Positions 34,676 to 46,734 of a DNA stretch of 64,000 nucleotides are shown piece after piece. The DNA comes from Whitmania pigra (lineage: Eukaryota; Annelida; Clitellata; Hirudinida; Haemopidae). Where the stretch lies: the NCBI GenBank assembly GCA_021613335.1, contig JAJTWR010000374.1, forward strand, positions 264,501 to 328,500, given 5' to 3'. The position numbers and the translations under genes are program-made. A model generated the notes under the pieces. The model was not told where the DNA came from, searched no databases, and saw nothing but the letters and a program-made list of their open reading frames with translations. How positions within the stretch are numbered: position 1 is the first letter of the stretch; each line of letters starts with the position of its first letter.

Positions 34676-35876
34676 TATTATTATTAAATTACTTGTTTTT
34701 TTAATCTGCAAATTAATTTGAATTTGGTGTCCTATTACCTCCAGTTATTTATTCTGTTCTCAGTTATTTATTACTCAGCCCTATTTATTACTAGATTATT
34801 ATACTATTATTATTATTATTATTATATTATTATTATTATTAAATTACTTGTTTTTTTAATCTGCAAATTAATTTGAATTTGGTGTACTATTACCCCCGAT
34901 TATTCATTCTGTTCTCAGTTGTTTATAATTGCCATATTTTGTCCAGGGATATGCAAGTGGATCTTTTGGTCCAACGACAGCAGGCAGGATGGATTCGTAC
35001 GTCGACCAGTTCCAGGCCGCCGGTGGAAGTCTCATCATGCTCGCCAAGGGAAACAGAAGCCAACGGGTTCGTTAGGGGGGGGGGAATGGGTGCAAATTGC
35101 TTGTACGTTTACATTTAAGGGTAATACGTGTAATACAAATATGCTAGACGTAATAAAAGTGACTATCTTTTTTGCTATTGCTATTTTCTTCCTGGTCTTT
35201 CTATTTGACTGCTGTCTTAGTTTTAGGCAAAAAATTAGAGCATGAATTTAAATTTAAAACAGTTAGAATTTAAAATCGAATGTTACCGACCGACTTGAGT
35301 ATGTCACCTAATGGTGTCCATTTGCACGGCTTTATTGTCACGGACGCCATTCTTCATCCAGGTGACGGACGCGTGCAAGAAACACGGTGGATTCTACCTC
35401 GGGTCGATCGGAGGACCTGCTGCCATCCTTGCTAAGAACTGCATCAAGAAGGTCGAGGTCTTAGAATATCCTGAACTTGGTGAGTCTGTTCATTAACATT
35501 GATTATTTAAATTAGCATCATTATAATTCATCATTAATTATTTAAATTAAATTAAAGTCATTATCATTATTATTTACATTAGCATCATCGGAGCCATTAT
35601 AATTATCTTATTGCAATTTATTATATTGATTTGATTCAACGAATGACTGGTTTAGGTGGTATATTCATCCAAAGTCATAAATTAGACTTAACATAGTGGT
35701 TGTTTGTGTTTTTGGCGAATTAATTAATCCGATCGAAATGATTGAAATTAATCGATTGAAATGATTGAAATCCAGGCATGGAAGCAATTTGGAGAGTCGA
35801 GGTTGAAGACTTTCCGGCGTTCATCGTCGTCGACAACAAGGGCAACGACTTCTTCAAGGAGTGGCAAACCGAGTAA
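31343..35876 (+). CDS. Class I (4Fe-4S) fumarate hydratase, mitochondrial
   Basis: Thirteen exons with fully consistent phases encode 567 aa: 31343-31496, 31686-31813, 32085-32223, 32459-32559, 32631-32837, 33124-33250, 33347-33537, 33926-34036, 34188-34266, 34400-34527, 34947-35066, 35362-35479, 35776-35876. It hydrates fumarate to malate in the TCA cycle. It is strikingly like bacterial FumA/FumB and the class I fumarases of trypanosomatids, and unrelated to human class II FH. The three cluster cysteines are visible at 131 (GCQDTGTA), 250 (GTAACPPYH) and 344 (GVSCSADR), with the same 119- and 94-residue spacing as E. coli FumA. Other family motifs are [30 protein letters not shown] and [12 protein letters not shown]. 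About 30 N-terminal residues, basic and without acids ([14 protein letters not shown]), look like a mitochondrial presequence. The introns show it is a native nuclear gene, not contamination. Confidence 0.96.
34577..34920. repeat. Tandem duplication with (ATT)n cores in fumarase intron 10
   Basis: The unit gccctatttattactagatt...ttctgttctcagtt occurs twice, at 34577-34765 and 34778-34920. Each copy contains an (ATT)n tract (about 34600-34686 and 34803-34841) of different length. The flanks are nearly identical, which indicates a recent segmental duplication inside the intron 34528-34946, ending just before exon 11. Confidence 0.9.
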
Positions 35877-36455
35877 CGGTTGTCTATTGCCATCTCTCGG
35901 TGCATTCGAAGATTGCCATTTTGGAACATTTAATTCGTTGCAGGCGAAGACATGAATGACTTGGCAACTTGACGACTTGTTCGTGAAATGGTTGTTTACG
36001 TTTTGCTTTTATAGCGTCCAGTTTTTTTCTACCGTTTAAATTGCTGGAGGGCTGATGTAGTTTAATTCGACATGCATCTAATGACGTAATGCTAGGCAAA
36101 ATTTTCCGTTGATTAAATTTCAGTTTTCACTTGTTTGTCGTAATTTATTAATTATTTTAATTTCAATATTTATTTATTACACAAACTAATTACTTAGCGC
36201 AAATTACAAGAACTAAAACATCATTACCCCGAATGACAAAAGTAACTTGATAATTAAGCTTCAGTCAGATATCTAGTAATTAAATAATTAAATTAAATTA
36301 ATTTGGTTTAATTAAAGTCAAAGTCAGTTAAATAAAGAATGAAAGCATGGAATGGTGGATGAATTAGAAATTGTCAGATTAGAATTTACTGCTTCAAAGA
36401 ATAAAATTGTGTCTTGAATGAGGTCGGGAACGAGGTGCAGTGTGCTAGCGAGTAG

Positions 36456-36485
36456 TGCGCAAATGACGTGGTTTGAAATTGCGCA
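36456..36485. promoter_or_regulatory. Two TGCGCA half-sites flanking a CRE-like TGACGTGG
   Basis: TGCGCA occurs at 36456-36461 and 36480-36485, with TGACGTGG at 36464-36471 between them. TGCGCA is half of the NRF1 palindrome and TGACGTGG is an ATF/CREB-like element. In such AT-rich DNA the cluster stands out, but no adjacent gene start is recognised. Confidence 0.25.
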
Positions 36486-37107
36486 CAGAACGCTTTAGTT
36501 TTTTTTTTTTGGGAGAAACTTCAAACAAAAACTCTGACAAATAATTAATCTTTTGCGACGAATTTTTGAGCAGTTGCTGGGTTTTCTAAGTCGATTGACG
36601 ACTTTCGAAGAACGCTTGTACAAAGCAATTTATTGTTATTTTTGATTGAAGGTTATTTTATCTGCTAATAATGCTCCAATGTCCGCATGTATTATCCTGA
36701 AAGCTTCTTTAAGACATCTTTCATATTATTTTAGTGCAAATCTAATGAAGGATAGATATCGGTTCATCCAACAACTTAAATGATTGCAATCTCAATTGAT
36801 AATAATAGATAATAATTGAAATTCAAAAGTTTACAAAATCCTAAACACTCTAAACCAAATTAGAAAGGAATGCCAAAAATAGTTTGATTTTGGTCATTTG
36901 ATTTGAAAACGGTAGTTAGAATTGATAACTTAAGTTTTCGAATTGAATCCCCTCAACTGGCAGGGTTTGTCCATTCAGCCCGGGGCCAAACGCACCGAAA
37001 TGATTTCCACCAATTTGACGTTGAGATCAAAAGGAACCACTTTGTTCGGTTAATCGCGAGAATTATGGGATGCACATGAGACCATGTTCGTTGCAAGTTT
37101 CTGGGGT

Positions 37108-37145
37108 GGCAATGATGATGATGATGATGATGATGATGATAATGG
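37108..37145. repeat. (GAT)n microsatellite
   Basis: About ten GAT units, read directly. Confidence 0.9.
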
Positions 37146-39175
37146 TAGTGTTTACATTGGTTACATTTACATGCACATTTACGTTTTAATTTAAATCCCT
37201 GTGGCGGATTTAGGGGATGTGGTCAAATCGACACCAATAATAATTTGTTAATAATACTTTATAATTTATAAACATTTACATTACTAAACATTTGTAAACT
37301 CCGTAAAACAAGCACAGGCCGCTAGCAAGGTTATCCGTTGATTGCATAAAAGAGGCTGATGATGTACAACCTGCACAACAAAGTGTGTCCCGAGGCGAGA
37401 CATTTTTTGGGTCAAATGTGACATTCGAGGTTCGCTTGGAAATATTGGAAGGTTCGATGCAATTATTTAACCTCCAATATCACCTTCAATATATTGATCA
37501 TGTTAATGCACTGCCAATGTTCATGGCGATGACTATGACTATGTATCGAATTCAATGGTTAAGATTCAAGCAAAAATGTAAAAATAAAATTTTGAAATAA
37601 TAAATAAATTTGATCATTGCCATTATTAAAGTATTAATCTATTTATTTATTTATTTATATGCAAGAAGGATCACAATGTTCACAATTCAAGACGTTTTAA
37701 GTTATTTTTTTTTAAATTTTCAGAAGAAACATTACATTTTATTGAATTTTGTAAATGATTCGCTTGATAGACTCCATATTTGGACCAGCCCTGAATTGTT
37801 GTATCGTAACAACATTGGATGTTTGACTTACCATTTGAAAGTATAAAATTAACCCATATCTCTCCGTAAAGTTTCAATTTTAATCCCAATCCAAACACTG
37901 TTTAAGTCGCAATATCATCACCGAACATTAATAAATTACCATTACTGAGTTTAAATTTTAAAAGTTGTTAATAACTTATAAGCTGCAATGAAAATGAAAG
38001 CTAATTTAATTAAGCTGCAAATCCTGCTTTTGAATTGTTACCAGCAAACACTTTTGAAAGAAAAATATTTCCAAACATCTCAATTATCTCAAGGTCAGAG
38101 TTCAAAGGTTGTTTGGCAGGGGGGATAGAAATCAGGTCGATACTAATCACTTTGAACACTTGGGAATCAAATAGATGGATTGTAGGAAGAAAGGAGACTG
38201 TTAGGCATTTAGAATTCGTAAACCTTTTCAAAATTACTTTTCGATTTAAAATGGCTTGGTTGTATTTTTATCAATTTATCAATCAATCACAAATCGATCG
38301 ATCAATCACAATTCAATCAATCTCAATGCAATCATTTATCACAGCATTTCCATCCATTGAAAGTGACTTTCAACAGTCAAATGGATGTTTGCCAATCACT
38401 CTACAGTCTCCTTTGAAGCTGACAATGTTGCGAAGCATTCATAAATTAGAGCGTTTCGTTTCTGCTTCTCCTCATTGTTATGCTTTTGAGGATGATTTTT
38501 GATCAATTGTTTTTTTTAAATTTATTATTTTCTAATCTTTATTTCATAACTTCTAGGATTGAATGGATGCAATGGAACTGCAATATTCAATTGATTTGAT
38601 TTTAATGTATTTAAAGTATTCCATTTTATTAGAAAAAAGTAATTTACAGTTCATGGAAAGTATTCCACGATAAACATCTTCAAAAGTTATTTTCTGCGAA
38701 TCACAAAGTCTATGTGAAAGTGGAATGCTTTGGACTCAGCATTTCCTTGACGTGTCAATACTTAACAGAGAAACCACGCCCCAAACTTTGCCAAGCAATT
38801 GTAGGAAATCTGCCCATTGAAATCCGACCAATTCACCAATTCACGAAACAATGGGGTTCTAACCGGTCCCAGAGATCCACTTTTGCTTGGATGTTCTCAT
38901 TTCTGATCCTTCTTTTATGGATGGAAAATATGGATTTGTTTTTTTCATTTTATGCATATTTGAGAAATCTAATTAATTCTATTTTAAATCGCATTCATCG
39001 ATTAGTTTTTAAATAATCCGAAAACGTTAATTGAGTAATTGAGTGCAGAATTTTCTAACCAACTACTAACTAGAAGACTTAAGAATAAACAACAAAAAGA
39101 AGTTAAGAATTCGTGTCCTGTCCGTAATGATTGCTTTGGGATTTTGGAAGCGGTGGGTGGCGCCTCCTAGTGTCA

Positions 39176-39300
39176 AAGCAACAGCAACAACAGCAACAGC
39201 AGCAACAACAACAACAACAACAACAACAAAGGGGCACATCGTAACATCGTCACAACAACAACAACAACAGCAACAGCAGCAACGAAGAACATCTTAACAA
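39176..39300. repeat. Interrupted (CAA/CAG)n tract
   Basis: Runs of caacaa and cagcaa, broken once by ggggcacatcgtaacatcgt, lie immediately upstream of the long CATT array. Confidence 0.85.
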
Positions 39301-39311
39301 AGAACTTCGCG

Positions 39312-39956
39312 ATGCATTCATTCATTCATTCATTCATTCATTCATTCATCATTCATTCATTCATTCATTCATTCATTCATTCATTCATTCATTCATTCAT
39401 TCATTCATTCAATTCATTCATTCATTCATTCATTCATTCATTCATTCATTCATTCATTCATTCATTCATTCATTCATTCATTCATTCATTCATTCATTCA
39501 TCATTCATTCATTCATTCATTCATTCATTCATTCATTCATTCATTCATTCATTCATTCATTCATTCATTCATTCATCATCATTCATTCATTCATTCATTC
39601 ATTCATTCATTCATTCATTCATTCATTCATTCATTCATTCATTCATTCATTCATTCATTCATTCATTCATTCATTCATTCATTCATTCATTCATTCATTC
39701 ATTCATTCATTCATTCATTCATTCATTCATTCATTCATTCATTCAATTCATTCATTCATTCATTCATTCATTCATTCATTCATTCATTCATTCATTCATT
39801 CATTCATTCATTCATTCATTCATTCATTCATTCATTCATTCATTCATTCATTCATTCATTCATTCATTCATTCATTCATTCATTCATTCATTCATTCATT
39901 CATTCATTCATTCATTCATTCATTCATTCATTCATTCATTCATTCATTCATTCATG
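39312..39956. repeat. Long (CATT)n array, about 640 bp
   Basis: More than 150 CATT units with a few one- or two-base slips (for example near 39349, 39410, 39500, 39575 and 39744). Each slip changes the register. The open frame of repeated HSFI is a by-product of a 4-bp repeat and is not a gene. Confidence 0.97.
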
Positions 39957-40334
39957 GATCAACAGGCATCGGTGAAGAAGTGACGAACAGATTTGTTGTC
40001 CTTTCAGAACTTCAAATCAATCTCCATGGCAACGAATGAGCGTCTAAAAGTCCTCATTAAACTTGATAATGATATCGATCGAGCTGCTCTGGTAATAGTT
40101 GAATGAAAGAATGCAAATAAATGTATTACTTAAATAATTGATTAATAAATCGTGCTGGCTTCACGTCTTGATGCAAAGCTTTTAACAAGTGATTATCAAT
40201 TACAATCAATTGTCAATTATAATCATTGATAAATGATGATCAATAATTTAATCGATAATTATCGATTCGTGTTGATGACCAACAAATTATCAATAAGCGA
40301 TTGATGCAACCGTCGTCGCGATTGAAACTTGTTG

Positions 40335-40370
<36 letters not shown>

Positions 40371-40378
40371 CGACGACG
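40335..40378. repeat. (GAT)n microsatellite
   Basis: About twelve GAT units ending in gacgacgac, read directly. Confidence 0.9.
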
Positions 40379-40796
40379 TTGACGACAAAAGTGATTTCAA
40401 AACAATAATTGACAATACAAGACGTGACGTTGGTGGGCTTGTTTATTTTTAATTTTTAATTTTTAATTGTTTTAAATCAATAAATTTAAATCAAGAAATG
40501 CGGTTAAATAAGAATAAATTCCAGCCAATCACAATCGAAGATGAAACTCTTGTTGACTGATGCTATGATGACCGTTCACAAGTTTGAACAAGAAACAACA
40601 AGACTCTAAAGTTATTAATTAATTAATTTATTTATTTATTCATTAATTTATTCATTAATTTCCGTTAAATTGGTGACCTTTGGCTTCTATTAAAACGTGG
40701 AAGGTATTCAATTCAAGTCCAATCGAGGTGGGAGGAGTCATTTCCACCTCCGCCTTATAAAGATGTCCAACACATCTGTCATTCACGACCGTTTAA

Positions 40797-41146
40797 CATC
40801 CATCCATCCATCCATCCATCCATCCATCCATCCATCCATCCATCCATCCATCCATCCATCCATCCATCCATCCATCCATCCATCCATCCATCCATCCATC
40901 CATCCATCCATCCATCCATCCATCCATCCATCCATCCATCCATCCATCCATCCATCCATCCATCCATCCATCCATCCATCCATCCATCCATCCATCCATC
41001 CATCCATCCATCCATCCATCCATCCATCCATCCATCCATCCATCCATCCATCCATCCATCCATCCATCCATCCATCCATCCATCCATCCATCCATCATCC
41101 ATCCATCCATCCATCCATCCATCCATCCATCAATCCATCCATCCAT
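40797..41146. repeat. Long (ATCC)n array, about 350 bp
   Basis: About 87 ATCC units, almost perfect, with one slip at about 41093 and one base change at about 41131. On the minus strand it reads (GGAT)n. The IHPS and MDGW open frames are artefacts. Confidence 0.97.
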
Positions 41147-42268
41147 TCAATAATAATAATAATTACCTTCATGATAAAGTAATGATGGAGGAAGATGACG
41201 ATGATGATGATAATAAAAATAATATTACTAGTAATAATAATAAAAGTAATGTATTTATTTCCAACGACAGTAATTGTTCAAATTAATTAGCACGGATTGT
41301 TTATGTTTGTTCCGTTATTAATCGCCTTTCATATTAATCTCTTGCGAGTCATTTAATTGTCTAATGCGATGAACGTGCGATGACACGCTTCAGTAAGCAG
41401 ACTTTTTTAAATTTCACTTTAAATAAAAATAAAAAATAAAATAATAATAATAATTATTATAATAATAAATTTTATTATTAATAAATGTTTCTAATACAAT
41501 TATAATCAAATCATTATATATATTTTAGGTATTTCAATGAGTTATAACGATATCACATATTTTATTATGCATGTGGTTTAACATAATTTATGAAATTATA
41601 ATTACAAATAAATTACCACCGCAGATAAGGTTCTTTTCCATAAGCTTGTATTGACTGACAGATAAGCGATTGTAAGGATTGACGTTTGCATGATTAGCAT
41701 ATTTATTTGTTAATTACTCATTCAAGATGGCGACATTCATGAGACATTAAATGTTGTCAAAGAGTAATTATTCTCTTAGTTGTCAAATCTTGCGTTCAAC
41801 GTATTAAATGTAGATAATAAGCAATTGCTTACCTTCTTTTGGATATTACATTCTTTTATATTAATTATTATGTTACATAATTACATAATTAATTATTATG
41901 ACGTGAAAATATCAAAATCTGAAATATTCCGGTTGAAAAATGTTCTAAATTCTGCCCAGGACAGCTTGATGACATAAATTAAATTCAATAAAGCTTTACG
42001 TACCTCACAACGTTCAAAATGATCTGAAAGAGATACTTCATCCTTTACAAACTATTCTTATTATTATTATTAATATCATATTTTTATTATATTATTCTAT
42101 TATTATCGTTATTATTTGTATTCTTGAAGTTGTCATACGCGTTACTCTGCTCATTAATCACGTCCACAATAACTTGCAAAGACTGGCTCACACCTTTATG
42201 GGCTGTCATTGTCGCTTTACAGTATGAGGGCCGAATATTTCGGTAAAAGAGATACAAAGAGAATATAA

Positions 42269-42455
<187 letters not shown>

Positions 42456-42949
42456 TTAGCATCGTCAAAAATTTGCTCGACATCGTTGAATATACAATTT
42501 ATTAGGTAGTGATGTCATAAAAAGTACTTAATTTAAATCTTAGCATCGATTCCAACGGTTTTACTTAAAATTATTGATGATGAAATATTCGATGCACAAA
42601 TAAATCAAGCAATGGGCCGATAAGATCATTGTTTTAAACAGGGATTAACTAATTAGAGATTGATCTCTTTGGGCTGTGCTCATTCATGTTCTCAAGAATA
42701 GTCGTGCGAAATAAAAAGACAATTATGAAGACAAGATTTGCACTAAATCTTTGTTCTTAATTCGGAATTTAAACTCCATTGTTCCATCATTTATAAAAAT
42801 AAAAAAACAAACATTAGCAATTCACCCAAGCGATGACTGGATGCGACGAATGAATTACTAGTCTTTAACAAAAATAAAATGTGACCAATAATCACAATTG
42901 TCCACAATAAAGTTTTATACGAGATATTTTTCTTGCAGGATTTGTTAAT

Positions 42950-45194
42950 CTATACATTGCCGCGATTCCTAATGCTCTCTTCAGTTTTAATTTCTTCATC
43001 TTCGTCTTCGTCTTCATCATCTTCTCCTAATTCTTCGATGCTGTCCTGTCCAGCGTTCGTGGACTCTTTGTCGTGTCTGAGAAGGTGTCGATTCAAGTTG
43101 ATTTGTTGACCGAAAGGCCTTCCGCAGTGCTTGCACTTGAACGGTTTAACTCGCTTGTGGATGTTCCTCACGTGTCTCTGCAGATTCGACGAGATGCTGA
43201 AAGAGCGGTCGCAGTGCGTACATTTGTAGGGCTGTTCGCCCGTGTGGGTTCGAAGATGTCGGGTCAGATTTGCCGATCTCGGGAAGACTTTGTAGCAGAA
43301 TCGACACTTGTATCGCTCCCTGATGACCGACGATGAAGATGACGTCTTGACGAGATGGCCTATGGTTCGATCCTTAACGAGGTGATAAGCTGAAGCTGAT
43401 ACGGGTTGTTTTTTGTGGAAGCTGAAATGATGATGATGATTATTATTATTATTACTATTACTATTGCTATTACTATAAAGAAGTGTTCTTTGTCCATGGC
43501 TGAAGACAATCGCCTGATCGTAATGTTGAGGCTGTTGAAAGGATTCGTTGAAGTTCTTCATTTGAGCGCATTTTTCATTCGTAATTCTCGGAAAGTCTCC
43601 GTTAGTTTGTTCGACCGGCTGACCTGAATGATCAGTGGATGTTACTAAGTGAGTTTTGGCTGTTCCGTCGCATGTCATAAATGGCTTTTCGTGGACCGAT
43701 TTGAAAATCTCGCGTTCTTGAAAGTTTTCTGGAGATGCTTTGAAAAGATTATTTCGTTTCTTCGAAACAATGGACTGAATTTGACTCGAAAAGTTTTTAG
43801 AATCTTCTCTTACATCTGTCCTGATATCGACTTCGTCAACTTCTGTCGGAGATGAATTTCCAAATTTAATTGCAGAATCCGTATCTGTTCTCGAACAATG
43901 GTTGATGCTCAGATCCAAAGGTTGACAATCGCTTCCCGCCAAACTGTTAACGTCTGCAAAATTACATTTCGTACGAATTACCGGGAGCCTTTCAAAGGCC
44001 TTCGAATGTCGCCAATTTTGACTTTTGTCATCTTCAGTTTTATCTTTTCTTTGATCTCCGTTTGTGCCAACAACAACAATTGATGAATTTCGGCTATCTA
44101 CTTCTGCCTGATAGAGTTGATTCGCTTGGTACATTTTTTGGAAACATGGCAGATTTTTAACTCCGTAACTTTCTGCTTTTCGATTGTAACCCGGCAACAT
44201 TTCTTTGGACGTCCTTTCGTCAAATTCTGGCCAAAGTTGATTCGCTGAATTTTTTGAGAAGAACGGAAACAGAGAACCCACGTGCGACATCGGTGGAATG
44301 TAGAAATCGTGAAGGAAAATGTCGTTGTTGAAGGACGGTAAAAGATTCTTATTTGAGGCTGCAAAATGAAAAAAGTTGTTCGACATCGTTCTGAGGTAGT
44401 TGAAATTTCCCTGGTTAACTAGATTGTACGGTTCCGTAAAGTTGTGATTCTTAAGAGAAGCGAGATTGGACGTCCCTTTCCAGACCAGATTACTCGGGGG
44501 CAGTGAACCCTCTAGGGGGCTATCTTTTCTAAATGAAATGTTCTGCTGGCAAGATGCCTTCGAAGAAATCGGATTCATTACCCCGCGGTGCTCGGAACCC
44601 CGGGCAAATGCGAGAACGTCGCAGAACCTTTTGTGCTTAAAGAGGGCAGTCGAATTCTGAAATATTTGACCGCATTGGCGGCAAAACGGCCTCTGCCTGC
44701 AGGCGGCATGCATGCGACGATGGCGACACAGGTTGGAAAACTGGGTGTAGGCTTTCGTGCAGGACTCGCACTTGAACGGTTTGTAGCTCTCGTGAATGTG
44801 CCGATGCTGCTTGAGTCCGCTGATCGTGCCGAACGTTTTGCCGCAGTCAGGACAAGCGTTGGCCGTTGCGGACGAGTGATTGTCGACCGAGGAAGTAGTT
44901 GAACTCGTGGCGCGAGTTTCACTATTCGGACGACTGCGATTGGCCAAAATGTAGTCCATTTCTGAAACTTCTGTAGATTCAGGCGCCAATCGTCCGTCGC
45001 TCGGGTCATTTAAATGGAAACTTCTTCTAGCTGGTTTTTCAGACTCTTCGCAGCTCGATGAAGAATCAGTCATCGAGTCGGGATCGTATTTGACCTTTAA
45101 CATTTCTAAGTTTTCGTCGTCAATGTCTGCTTTGTCTTCCGTTCCCTGGTAACTTTTCAATGTCTTTCGGCATTCGGCATTCGCTTGGTTCATC
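42950..45194 (-). CDS. MECOM/PRDM16/hamlet-type zinc-finger transcription factor, large exon
   Basis: Uninterrupted minus-strand frame that ends at 42950. It probably starts at an acceptor (TTTCCAG) just above the ATG at 45193; the frame itself extends to an in-frame ATG at 45211. Numbering from 45211 (753 aa): three C2H2 fingers at 120-197 ([53 protein letters not shown]), a long disordered middle with PLDLS, the CtBP co-repressor motif, then three C-terminal fingers at 634-715 ([46 protein letters not shown]) and an acidic tail. Finger sequences and order are diagnostic of the EVI1/PRDM3, PRDM16, hamlet and egl-43 group, regulators of cell fate. Earlier N-terminal fingers and any PR/SET domain are not in this exon. 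If they exist they lie in upstream exons I could not identify. Confidence 0.9.
43426..43476 (-). repeat. Trinucleotide run coding Asn/Ser and His repeats
   Basis: A (GAT)n/(ATT)n-type microsatellite inside the MECOM-like coding exon encodes an alternating NS run, five Asn and four His. It stays in frame, so length variation would only change the homopolymer length. Confidence 0.85.
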
Positions 45195-45472
45195 TGGAAA
45201 TTACACGTCATTCATAAGTGAGATGATGAATCTATGTTGCTAAAATAATTTCATTCATAAATGTTGACAACGATAACAATACACTTTAACAACAACAACA
45301 ACAACAACAACAATAACAAAATAGCATTCCGATGGTCGAATAGTGGTGAATTTAAGAGCGCAAAAAGAGTTGCCACGAAAAGGCGATTATTTTCGGGGGG
45401 TGTTGTCTCGATCGGACATGTCACTTGATGGGCGGAATTGATTTCTCAATTCTCCTTTAATGGAGCCATATC

Positions 45473-45762
45473 CTGTATACCCTGTGTATCTTAAGCATCA
45501 AGTTGTATCCTGTTTATTATGATCTATCACGTATATCCTGTTGTATCCTGTGTATCTTAAGCATCAAGTTGTATCCTGTTTATTATGATCTATCACGTAT
45601 ATCCTGTTGTATCCTGTGTATCTTAAGCATCAAGTTGTATCCTGTTTATTATGATCTATTACGTATATCCTGTGTATCTTAAGCATCAAGTTGTATCCTG
45701 TTTATTATGATCTATCACGTTTTATCCTGTTGTATCCTGTGTATCTTGTGCGTCATGTTGTA
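45473..45762. repeat. 66-bp minisatellite, four to five copies
   Basis: The unit tatcctgtgtatcttaagc...gatctatcacgta repeats with its ttaagcatcaag core at 45491, 45557, 45623 and 45679. Spacings are 66, 66 and 56, so the last full copy has a 10-bp deletion; a diverged fifth copy follows. The short word tatcctgt recurs two to three times per unit, which suggests the unit itself grew from a shorter repeat. Confidence 0.95.
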
Positions 45763-46734
45763 TCTTGTTCGACGCAACTGATCCAAGATTATTCATTTCC
45801 ACACGAAAGTCCAGTGAAAGAGGTTTAGCAATTTCAGGCGAAGTAGAAAAAAAACTCTTGAAAAATTCAATTCAATTAAAATATTTATTTATCCTTTGAA
45901 ATTCATCGTCGAAATTGATCATGTACTAATTACAAAGGAATGCTATTACAAAGTAGGAATAGTATTAATCTTGTTCCACTTTTTCATCAGATTCAGACGA
46001 ACAAAGATACTTAAGAAAGATGGCCAATACAAAATACATAAATATAATAATGTAAATACAATAAATAAATACAATATAATATAATATAATATAACATAAA
46101 TGCAATTCAGACATCCAGAAATAATTCAAACCGGGAGCATTGAATTTGACATTCACTTAATAATTCAATCTCCAGCAAAATTGTACTTATTTTATTTTTA
46201 AAAATTAAACCAACGATTTTCAAAACGCGCCCACAGCAACAAAACGTCGATGACTATCTGCGTCATTGTCAACTGAGAATGGAAGATTTACGAGCGCCAA
46301 TCATTTGTCTGATCTAAAAAGATAGAAACGTGTTTAGACAAGCGCAATAAATTACCACGAATACCTGGCTGACAACGTGAAGCGCATAGGATCGCACATG
46401 GGTTCTTTTCGACCTTTACCGGCACCTTTAGAACTAAGGTTTCCATGGATTTCGAGAATCTAACACTCACGCGTCGTTGCCGAGCCGATGAGAGTTGCTA
46501 CAGAAGATTGATCTTTCGGCAGATTATCTTTCAATGGCTCCGTCATTATACTGCGACAAACAACTCTTAAGAGCGACTCATTCATCCGACGCCTTTCATG
46601 CTGCATGTCATCCACGCTCAAATCCCAATTAAAACGTCATAGTGTTTTGTTATAATAAGCCTCGTAATAGGTTCTCATAATAGGAGGAACCATTGCTGTG
46701 GCCATTATCGTCGATGTGAATCCATTCTGTGATT

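Noticed and set aside
38010..39016. Several open frames of 70-155 aa in the gene-poor region
   Set aside because: No recognisable motif, no conserved splice pattern, and composition like the surrounding DNA.
39312..39983. 223-aa open frame of repeated HSFI on the plus strand
   Set aside because: It is the translation of a (CATT)n array. A 4-bp repeat gives a 4-residue peptide repeat, and there is no independent coding signal.
40697..41182. Open frames of IHPS (+) and MDGW (-) repeats
   Set aside because: By-products of the (ATCC)n array on both strands.
43073..44902. Plus-strand open frames opposite the zinc-finger exon
   Set aside because: Antisense shadows of the real minus-strand coding sequence.
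44578..45009. 143-aa minus-strand frame overlapping the first finger cluster
   Set aside because: Alternative-frame shadow of the zinc-finger exon. The C2H2 frame is the real one.
46288..46550. Two minus-strand exon-like stretches (MTEPLKDNLPKDQ...; ILEIHGNLSSKGAGKG...)
   Set aside because: They look open and have possible donors, but their phases do not join the MECOM-like exon at 45194 or each other, and I recognise no domain.
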